A stretch of DNA of 14,391 nt, taken from positions 1 to 14,391 of the forward strand of contig CAZQAO010000024.1 in NCBI GenBank assembly GCA_964591225.1, in the 5' to 3' direction. Positions 6,398 through 11,605 of the stretch are shown here, one piece after another; the stretch's first letter is position 1, and each line of letters opens with the position of its first letter. Made by a program: the position numbers and the translations under genes. The notes beneath the pieces were generated by a model that searched no databases, was not told where the DNA came from, and worked only from the letters and a program-made list of their open reading frames with translations. The stretch is from MGBC108787 sp964591225 (lineage in GTDB: Bacteria; Bacillota_I; Bacilli_A; RF39; UBA660).

Positions 6398-8905
6398 ATG
6401 CCAAAGAAAACCGAAACCCAACAAGTAATCGAAAAAATATATGATTATAGTTTAGAAGAATTGATGGAAACTGGTTTTGGAAGATATTCTAAAGAGATTA
6501 TTCAAGAAAGAGCTTTACCCGATGTTCGCGATGGCTTAAAACCAGTCCAAAGAAGAATTCTATATTGTATGTATATTTCGGGATTTAAACATGATAAACC
6601 TTATCGCAAAAGTGCTCGAGCTGTTGGAGAGATTATGGGAAAATTTCACCCTCATGGCGATTCTTCTATTTATGATGCGATGATTAGGATGAGCCAAAAT
6701 TGGAAAATGCGCGAATGTTTTATCGATGTGCATGGTAATAATGGTTCTATTGATGGAGATGGACCTGCCGCAATGCGTTATACAGAATCGAGGTTATCGA
6801 AAATTGCGGAAGAAATGTTATCTTCTATTAATAAAAATACGGTCGAAATGAGTTATAACTTTGATGATGAAGAGTTAGAACCCACAGTTTTACCAGCAGC
6901 TTTTCCCAATCTTTTAGTAAATGGTTCAACTGGTATTAGTGCGGGATATGCAACCAATATTCCTACCCATAATTTAAGTGAAGTGATTGATGCCACCATT
7001 AAACGAATCGAATCACCTAATTGTAAATTAGAAACTATTATGGAACTACTACCTGGTCCTGATTTTCCTACCGGAGGAGTTATTGAAGGCAAGAATGGTC
7101 TTATCGAAGCTTATACCAAAGGTAAAGGAAAAGTGGTTTTAAAAGCTGATTGTGAAATTGTATCTACTAAAAATAGTAAACAAATTATTATTCATTCTAT
7201 TCCCTATGAAGTTATCAAAGAACAATTAATTAAAAAAATAACAGAAATTAAATTAGATAAAAAAGTCGAAGGAATTAATGATGTCATCGATGAATCTGAT
7301 CATGATCATATGGCTCGTATCGTTATAGATTTAAAAAGTACTGCTAATGCCGATTTAATTTTAAATTATTTATATAAAAACACTGATTTACAAATTAATT
7401 ATAATTTTAATATGGTAGCGATTGTTAATCGACGTCCTCGTTTAGTAGGTATTTTAGAAATATTAGATGCTTTTATCAGTCATCAAAAAGAAGTTATTAC
7501 AAGAAGAACAGAATTTGATTTAGAACATGCTAAATCTAGATATCATATTTTAGAAGGTTTAATTAAAGCCATTAGTATATTAGATGATGTCATTAGAGTA
7601 ATTCGTTCTAGTAAAAATAAAACTGATGCTATTGATAATTTAGTTAAAGAATTTGCTTTTACTCCTTTGCAAGCCAAAGCTATTGTCGAATTACAACTTT
7701 ATCGTTTAACTAATACTGATATTAAAGAAATAGAAGAAGAGATGAGTTCGTTAGAAAAAAATATCCATATCTGGACTCAAATATTAAATAATGAAGAAGC
7801 TTTAAAACATGTGATGAAAACCGAATTAAAAATTATTAAAAAAGAATATGGTAATCCGCGAAGAACCAAAATAAAAGATGAAGTAACGGAAATCAAGTTA
7901 GATAAAACTGATATGATTCCTAAAGAAAATGTCGTCGTTGTGTTAACTAAAGAAGGCTACATTAAACGAGTAAGTAGTAAGTCCTTTGCCTCAAAAGCTA
8001 ACGAAGAAACTACTTTAAAACCAGGAGATTTTATTATTGGTTTATATGAGTTAACTACTTTAGATACTATTTTAATATTTACTAATTTAGGTAATTACTT
8101 ATATATTCCTGTACATATTATCCCCGAAGCTAAATGGAAAGAATTAGGTAAACACGTAAGTAACATTGTTTCTATTCAAGAAGAAGAAACTATTGTATCG
8201 GCGCTAGTATATAGTAATGAAAATAAAGATATAGTTACAGTTACAAAAAATGGTATGGTCAAAAGAAGTTATTTAAAAGATTATGTAGTTACGCGTTTTT
8301 CTAAACCGATGGCAGCTATTAAGTTAAAAGAAACTGATTCTGTCGTTAATGTTTTCCCAGTTGACAAAGAACTTGCTTTATTTACTAAAGATGGTTATAG
8401 TGTTCGTTTTGATAAAGACGAAATTCCCGTGACGAAAGTTAAATCTAGTGGTGTTAAAGGTATTAATTTAAAAGATGATGAAGTTATCAGTGGTATTAAT
8501 GTTGATCCTTATGCTTACATCGATATCTTTACTAATCAAAATACTGCTAAGAGAATTAAACCCAGTGATATTCCTGTTACTAAAAGAGCCAAAAAAGGCA
8601 TCCGAGTTATCAAAAAAGTAAAAACTGTCAATTATGAACTTATTAAAGTCTTGTCTTTGCAAGCTAAAGATACTATTATTCTCAAATCAGATAGTGAAAT
8701 TAAAGAAATTAAAAATAGTGATATTGCTATATTTGATTTAACAAGTACTGGTTCTACCATTACGAAAAGAAAAATTGATACCGTTAATAAAAAATGTGAA
8801 TGTATTAGTTTTTTAAATAAAGAAAAGAAAGAACCATCTGAAAAAGACCATGAAGAAAGAAAAAATTTAAGTATTGATGATTTTTTAGATGATTTTAAGA
8901 TATAA
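6398..8905 (+). CDS. parC: DNA topoisomerase IV subunit A (ParC)
   Basis: 835 residues from the ATG at 6398. An in-frame GTG at 6389 is part of the ribosome binding site AAGGTGA and is not the start. ParC cuts and rejoins DNA through catalytic Tyr128 (AAMRYTE, after Arg127). The HGNNGSIDGD segment (112-121) is the ParC form of this region; GyrA has GNFGS. The quinolone-pocket positions are Ser89 and Asp93 (HPHGDSSIYDA), the unmutated type. After the winged-helix, tower and coiled-coil regions, the C-terminal pinwheel shows six repeats of the kind KEGYIKR, NLGNYLY, KNGMVKR, KDGYSVR, NQNTAKR and SDSEIKE. There is no QRRGGKG GyrA box, which again excludes gyrase. It follows parE by 14 nt and shares its promoter. 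The tail is highly charged (KKEPSEKDHEERK, then DDFLDDFKI). Confidence 0.97.
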   Translation: MPKKTETQQVIEKIYDYSLEELMETGFGRYSKEIIQERALPDVRDGLKPVQRRILYCMYISGFKHDKPYRKSARAVGEIMGKFHPHGDSSIYDAMIRMSQNWKMRECFIDVHGNNGSIDGDGPAAMRYTESRLSKIAEEMLSSINKNTVEMSYNFDDEELEPTVLPAAFPNLLVNGSTGISAGYATNIPTHNLSEVIDATIKRIESPNCKLETIMELLPGPDFPTGGVIEGKNGLIEAYTKGKGKVVLKADCEIVSTKNSKQIIIHSIPYEVIKEQLIKKITEIKLDKKVEGINDVIDESDHDHMARIVIDLKSTANADLILNYLYKNTDLQINYNFNMVAIVNRRPRLVGILEILDAFISHQKEVITRRTEFDLEHAKSRYHILEGLIKAISILDDVIRVIRSSKNKTDAIDNLVKEFAFTPLQAKAIVELQLYRLTNTDIKEIEEEMSSLEKNIHIWTQILNNEEALKHVMKTELKIIKKEYGNPRRTKIKDEVTEIKLDKTDMIPKENVVVVLTKEGYIKRVSSKSFASKANEETTLKPGDFIIGLYELTTLDTILIFTNLGNYLYIPVHIIPEAKWKELGKHVSNIVSIQEEETIVSALVYSNENKDIVTVTKNGMVKRSYLKDYVVTRFSKPMAAIKLKETDSVVNVFPVDKELALFTKDGYSVRFDKDEIPVTKVKSSGVKGINLKDDEVISGINVDPYAYIDIFTNQNTAKRIKPSDIPVTKRAKKGIRVIKKVKTVNYELIKVLSLQAKDTIILKSDSEIKEIKNSDIAIFDLTSTGSTITKRKIDTVNKKCECISFLNKEKKEPSEKDHEERKNLSIDDFLDDFKI

Positions 8906-8919
8906 GAAAGGAGGCTACT

Positions 8920-9147
8920 ATGGAAGAAGTAGATAGTATTTACGTTACTTTTATTGAATCTTTACTAGGTATTATGGATGAAAATAATAGAAAATCGGCT
9001 CTTGCTAAATTCTGTAATATTTCTTTAGAAGAGATTGATAAAATATTTACTAATTTTGCTAATTTAGAAAACAAAGAAGAAATTGTTTACACTTTAGCAA
9101 TGGCTGCTCAAAAAGAACATGAAGAATCTCATAATAAAAGTAGATAA
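8920..9147 (+). CDS. Small acidic protein of unknown function in the parEC operon
   Basis: 75 residues. I do not recognise the family. The gene has the strongest ribosome binding site in the window, AAAGGAGG (8907-8914), 5 nt from its ATG, and starts 14 nt after parC stops, so it is almost certainly co-transcribed with parE-parC. The sequence reads as a short all-helical protein: helices at about 4-20, 23-31, 36-48 and 51-69, with LAKFCNISLEEIDKIF (28-43) looking like a small helix-turn-helix-shaped unit. There is no signal peptide or membrane segment, and one cysteine (Cys32). The inverted repeat at 9151-9190 begins directly after its stop. It could be a topoisomerase IV accessory protein or an unrelated passenger; context alone does not decide. 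Confidence 0.8.
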   Translation: MEEVDSIYVTFIESLLGIMDENNRKSALAKFCNISLEEIDKIFTNFANLENKEEIVYTLAMAAQKEHEESHNKSR

Positions 9148-9150
9148 AAT

Positions 9151-9190
9151 AAAAATCACCTATTGACATATAATTAAGTAGGTGATTTTT
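9151..9190 (+). terminator. 12-bp perfect hairpin: terminator of parEC and cover for the ylbD ribosome binding site
   Basis: AAAAATCACCTA (9151-9162) and TAGGTGATTTTT (9179-9190) are exact reverse complements around a 16-nt loop. The 3' arm ends in T residues, as in an intrinsic terminator, although only three pairs are G:C. The same arm contains GGTGA (9181-9185), the ylbD ribosome binding site, so any read-through transcript would have that site paired. Next base after the T-run is the ylbD ATG (9192). Confidence 0.6.
9169..9181 (+). promoter_or_regulatory. Possible ylbD promoter -10 in the hairpin loop
   Basis: A perfect TATAAT (9169-9174) lies in the loop and ends 6 nt before GGTGA (9181). 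A transcript started there would lack the 5' arm and leave the ribosome binding site free. No good -35 is found 16-18 nt upstream and there is no extended -10, so a sigma-A promoter is weakly supported. TTGACA at 9163-9168 abuts the TATAAT and cannot be its -35. Confidence 0.3.
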
Positions 9191-9191
9191 T

Positions 9192-9554
9192 ATGTCAAAA
9201 AAAGATGATTTTAAAATTTTTGCTGCTAAGCATCCAGAATTTGTTAAACAAGTAAGAGATGGTAATACTACTTGGCAAAATTTATATGAAATCTATGATA
9301 TTTATGGCGAACAAGAATCAGCTTGGAGTAATTTTACAGAAAATAGTAATCAAGTCAAAGGTAACGATAAAAGTTTTAAAAGTATTACCGATAAATTAAA
9401 GAATATGGATTTTAATTCTATTCAAGAACATATTAATACTGCTCAAAAAGCTTTAGGGATTGTTCAAGAACTAACTAGTAAAGGGGCTTCCGCTACAGCT
9501 AGTGCTAGTCAAGTAGTCGAACCACGCCCAATCAATAAGATATTCGAGGACTAA
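9192..9554 (+). CDS. ylbD: YlbD-like putative spore coat protein
   Basis: 120 residues. The N-terminal half (FKIFAAKHPEFVKQVRDG, then TWQNLYEIYDIYGEQESAW at 27-45) matches what I know of the B. subtilis YlbD family (a putative coat protein), in which a short basic-acidic helix is followed by TWQELYEEW...LGE and a tryptophan. The middle is a helix ending at about residue 94. A low-complexity Ala/Ser/Thr stretch (98-106) leads to the C-terminal RPINKIFED. The next gene is YlbE-like; ylbD and ylbE are also neighbours in B. subtilis, which strengthens both calls. GGTGA (9181-9185), 6 nt before the ATG, lies in the 3' arm of the inverted repeat. A coat role is inherited from the family name and is not shown by the sequence. 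Confidence 0.75.
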   Translation: MSKKDDFKIFAAKHPEFVKQVRDGNTTWQNLYEIYDIYGEQESAWSNFTENSNQVKGNDKSFKSITDKLKNMDFNSIQEHINTAQKALGIVQELTSKGASATASASQVVEPRPINKIFED

Positions 9555-9555
9555 A

Positions 9556-9777
9556 ATGGATTATTTTTCTCAACAAAAAATTGCCGAAAATCCCAAAATG
9601 GCTGAATTATTAAAACAAAATTCTTATTGGTTTAAAGAATTAAATCGCAACGAAGATGCTTATAAAGACTTTATAGCAGCTATGAAAGAAAAATATCATT
9701 TACGAATGACTGATAAAATTAGTAATGCTATTGATAATATCGATATAATTACGACTATTTTAGATACATTAAAGTAA
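9556..9777 (+). CDS. ylbE: YlbE-like protein
   Basis: 73 residues. The short N-terminal helix (KIAENPKMAELLKQNSYWF, 8-26), the RNEDAYKDFIAAM segment (31-43), and a basic Tyr-His region leading into ISNAIDNIDIITTIL follow the YlbE family pattern: PIWYRKLMRNP..., an aromatic-basic middle, then a hydrophobic C-terminal helix. The family is small, about 75-80 residues, and of unknown biochemical function. The ATG follows the ylbD stop after one nucleotide, and its ribosome binding site GAGGA (9546-9550) lies inside the last codons of ylbD, so the two are translationally coupled. I see no terminator between this gene and the next promoter at 9787. Confidence 0.75.
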   Translation: MDYFSQQKIAENPKMAELLKQNSYWFKELNRNEDAYKDFIAAMKEKYHLRMTDKISNAIDNIDIITTILDTLK

Positions 9778-9786
9778 TAGTTGTAA

Positions 9787-9823
9787 TTGACTTATCTTGC
9801 TTTTCTATTGTATAATGAGGACG
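9787..9823 (+). promoter_or_regulatory. Sigma-A promoter of the prepilin-like gene
   Basis: TTGACT (9787-9792), an 18-nt spacer and a perfect TATAAT (9811-9816) predict a start near 9823 and a leader of about 28 nt. AAGGA (9834-9838) precedes the ATG at 9851 by 12 nt, a long spacing. This is the best sigma-A promoter in the window. Confidence 0.65.
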
Positions 9824-9850
9824 AAACATAGATAAGGATGGTATCTTAAT

Positions 9851-10351
9851 ATGAGCATTAAGAATAAAAAAGGTTTTACATTAATCGAATTATTAGCTGT
9901 TATTGTCGTCTTATCAATTATTATCTTAATTGCTACTACTAATATTACTAAAGCAACAATTAAAGCAAGAAAAGGAGTTCTTGCTGTTGAAGGAAATGAA
10001 CTTGTAGATGCTGCGGAAACTGTTTATCAATGGGAAGCTTTAGAGGGTAATGTTACTTCTGGAACTGTCTGTATATCTTTACAATATTTATACGATTCTT
10101 CAATGTATTCTAAAGGTAAAGATGATGGTTATACGGGAAGCGTTTTGATTGAACCAACTGGTGATGACCAAGTTACTTATAAAATCTGGATTAGTAATGG
10201 AAGCTATTTTGTCAATGGCAAAGATGATGGAATTACTGCCACAGATGTAGAACAACAAACTAAATCAAGTAATGTTGCAAATTTAGAAACATGTGGTACT
10301 ACACAATCTACAGATAGAACTTATCTTAATTCTAGTTCTGCCAAAAAATAG
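9851..10351 (+). CDS. Type IV prepilin-like (pseudopilin) protein
   Basis: 166 residues. The N-terminus carries the class III prepilin signal: basic KNKKG, predicted cleavage after Gly8, methylatable Phe9, Glu13 (Glu5 of the mature protein), then the hydrophobic helix LLAVIVVLSIIILIATTNI (14-32). The rest of the helix is amphipathic to about residue 60, and a soluble beta-rich head follows. Cys74 and Cys148 are the only cysteines and could close the disulfide-bounded loop typical of pilins. Function would require a prepilin peptidase, an assembly ATPase and a platform protein, none of which is in the window. The gene is monocistronic, between its own promoter and a good terminator. It could be a minor pilin or competence-type pseudopilin encoded away from its machinery. 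The prepilin call is firm; the role is not known. Confidence 0.85.
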   Translation: MSIKNKKGFTLIELLAVIVVLSIIILIATTNITKATIKARKGVLAVEGNELVDAAETVYQWEALEGNVTSGTVCISLQYLYDSSMYSKGKDDGYTGSVLIEPTGDDQVTYKIWISNGSYFVNGKDDGITATDVEQQTKSSNVANLETCGTTQSTDRTYLNSSSAKK

Positions 10352-10384
10352 ATGTAAAAGACACATTTACACCTATTTTTTTTT
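10343..10384 (+). terminator. Intrinsic terminator of the prepilin-like gene
   Basis: TAGATGTAAA (10349-10358) pairs with TTTACACCTA (10366-10375) with one mismatch around a 7-nt loop. A upstream (10343-10348) pairs with the following T-run (nine T, 10376-10384), extending the stem. The stop codon TAG lies in the 5' arm. The 3' arm begins with TTTACA, the apparent -35 of the nfo promoter. Confidence 0.75.
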
Positions 10385-10401
10385 ATGAGATAATATTTAT
10401 G
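10366..10401 (+). promoter_or_regulatory. Extended -10 sigma-A promoter of nfo, overlapping the preceding terminator
   Basis: TTTACA (10366-10371), a 17-nt spacer and GATAAT (10389-10394), preceded by an extended -10 TG (10386-10387). The predicted start is G10401, the first base of GGTGG (10401-10405), the ribosome binding site of nfo; the leader to the ATG at 10413 would be 12 nt. The layout is the same as at parE. Confidence 0.6.
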
Positions 10402-10412
10402 GTGGTAGTAGT

Positions 10413-11291
10413 ATGATAATTGGTAGTCATGTTAATTTTGCAAATGAACAACTCTTTGGTTGTGCGAAACAAGCAGTATCTTATGGAGCTAATGCTTTTA
10501 TGTTTTATACGGGAGCTCCACAAAATACAATTCGGAAAAGTGTCGATGAAGATTTAACTGAACAAGCTAATCAGTATATGAAAGAAAATAATATTTTAAA
10601 AGAGCATGTAATATGTCATGCTCCCTATATTATTAATTTAGCTAATAATATTAATCAAGAAAAATGGCAATTTAGTATTCAATTTTTAAAGAAAGAATTA
10701 AATCGTTGTCAATTTTTAGGGGTATCTTATATTGTAGTTCATCCTGGTAGTGCAGTGGGGTTAGAAAAAAAAGAAGCTATTCAAAATATTAGTATGGCTT
10801 TAAATCAAATTATTATTGAAGATGGACCAATGATTCTTTTAGAAACTATGGCTGGCAAAGGAACCGAGTGTGGTCAATCTCTTGAAGAAATAAAAGAAAT
10901 CTTAGATCAAGTTCATTCTCAAAATATTGGAGTTTGTATTGATACTTGTCATTTAAATGATGCTGGTTATGATTTAAAAGACTTTGATCAATTTTTAGAC
11001 ACATTTGACCAACTAATTGGACTTGAAAAAATTCATTGTGTCCATTTAAACGATAGTAAAAATGCTATTGGTATGCATAAAGATCGTCATGAGAATATTG
11101 GTTTAGGAACAATTGGGTTTGCAACTCTTTATAAAATTGCTACTCATGAAAAATTAAAAAATGTTCCTAAAATTTTAGAAACACCTTATGTAGAAAAATT
11201 ATATCCTCCCTATAAATTTGAAATTACCGCTTTAAAACAAGGAATTGAAAATAAAAATTTAATTCAAGATATTATTGCTTACTATAAATAA
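10413..11291 (+). CDS. nfo: Endonuclease IV (AP endonuclease, Nfo family)
   Basis: 292 residues; the family is usually 280-300. Endonuclease IV cuts DNA 5' of abasic sites and removes blocked 3' ends in base-excision repair, using three zinc ions in a TIM barrel. All nine metal ligands can be placed by comparison with E. coli Nfo: His69 (HAPY), His110 (VHPGS), Glu144 (LETMAGKGTE), Asp177 and His180 (DTCH), His211 (HLNDSK), Asp224 and His226 (DRH), and Glu256 (LETP). It is therefore expected to be active. The B. subtilis orthologue (yqfS) is expressed in the forespore and protects spore DNA; here the promoter looks like sigma-A. Its last 10 nt overlap the convergent DUF2624-like gene, leaving no room for a separate terminator. 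Confidence 0.96.
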   Translation: MIIGSHVNFANEQLFGCAKQAVSYGANAFMFYTGAPQNTIRKSVDEDLTEQANQYMKENNILKEHVICHAPYIINLANNINQEKWQFSIQFLKKELNRCQFLGVSYIVVHPGSAVGLEKKEAIQNISMALNQIIIEDGPMILLETMAGKGTECGQSLEEIKEILDQVHSQNIGVCIDTCHLNDAGYDLKDFDQFLDTFDQLIGLEKIHCVHLNDSKNAIGMHKDRHENIGLGTIGFATLYKIATHEKLKNVPKILETPYVEKLYPPYKFEITALKQGIENKNLIQDIIAYYK

Positions 11292-11542
11292 TTGATATAT
11301 TTCATGGCATATTCTTTTAATAACTTTTTAATTTTAGCAAAATTTTCTTCAGAATAATTATTTTTATAACGTTCGATATTTAAAATATTGGGATTGGCTA
11401 GAACTGGTTCCCAATTTTTTTTAATAAAATTATAGGTAAAATCAAGTTCAGATTCACTTAAATGGACATCATTTTTTATCGCAAAATTATTGACATCTTC
11501 TTTAGTTAATTTATCCATGTATCTTTCAATCATATTAAACAT
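11282..11542 (-). CDS. Small DUF2624-like (YqfT-like) protein
   Basis: 86 residues from the ATG at 11542-11540. A GTG three codons upstream (11551) is part of the ribosome binding site GGTGA (11552-11548) and is not the start. The sequence is all-helical and hydrophilic: MIERYMDKLTKEDVNNFAIK, then a LSESELDFTYNFIKKNWEPV segment, then an amphipathic C-terminal helix (NFAKIKKLLKEYAMKYI). The pattern of an opening helix, KLTKEDV, a short helix, LSESE and a helix recalls DUF2624, and B. subtilis yqfT of that family lies next to nfo (yqfS), as here. The assignment rests mainly on position and general pattern. Unlike yqfT it is on the opposite strand to nfo. Function is unknown even in the known family. 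Confidence 0.65.
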   Translation of the reverse strand: MFNMIERYMDKLTKEDVNNFAIKNDVHLSESELDFTYNFIKKNWEPVLANPNILNIERYKNNYSEENFAKIKKLLKEYAMKYINYL

Positions 11543-11551
11543 ATTCTTCAC

Positions 11552-11587
11552 CTAATATATTGTATGAAAATAACTTTTTTTTGAATA
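11552..11587 (-). promoter_or_regulatory. Candidate promoter of the DUF2624-like gene
   Basis: On the minus strand TACAAT (11564-11559) ends 6 nt before GGTGA (11552-11548). A weak TATTCA (11587-11582) lies 17 nt upstream. The -10 is good and the -35 poor. The element overlaps the -35 of the divergent candidate promoter of the PBP gene, so the two may compete. Confidence 0.4.
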
Positions 11588-11597
11588 CTAATAGTAG
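11562..11597 (+). promoter_or_regulatory. Candidate sigma-G/F-like promoter of the PBP gene
   Basis: GTATG (11562-11566), a 17-nt spacer and AATACTA (11584-11590) repeat the geometry in front of gerAA (GTATA-17-CATACTA), with one mismatch in the -10. The next six bases lead to GG (11597) of the ribosome binding site AGGTG. No convincing sigma-A pair was found in the 63-bp divergent gap. The match could be chance in AT-rich DNA. Confidence 0.3.
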
Positions 11598-11605
11598 GTG
11601 TTTTT

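Noticed and set aside
6853..7092. Open frame of 79 codons on the minus strand
   Set aside because: Antisense shadow of the conserved ParC breakage-reunion domain; no supporting signals.
8468..8662. Open frame of 64 codons on the minus strand
   Set aside because: Antisense shadow of the ParC C-terminal blades; no supporting signals.
4476..8905. The pair as gyrB-gyrA
   Set aside because: No GyrA box in the second protein; HGNNGSIDGD and QTKGKLGT are topoisomerase IV forms.
9791..9836. CTTATCT (9791-9797) and AGATAAG (9830-9836) as an operator pair around the prepilin promoter
   Set aside because: Seven-base arms about 32 nt apart are expected by chance in this AT-rich DNA, and only one arm is in the predicted transcript.
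11543..11551. GTG start for the DUF2624-like gene
   Set aside because: The GTG is part of the GGTGA ribosome binding site of the ATG at 11542.
11559..11566. CATACAAT on the minus strand as a sigma-E -10
   Set aside because: It matches the sigma-E -10 consensus, but no ATATT-like -35 lies 13-15 nt upstream; a plain TACAAT is the simpler reading.
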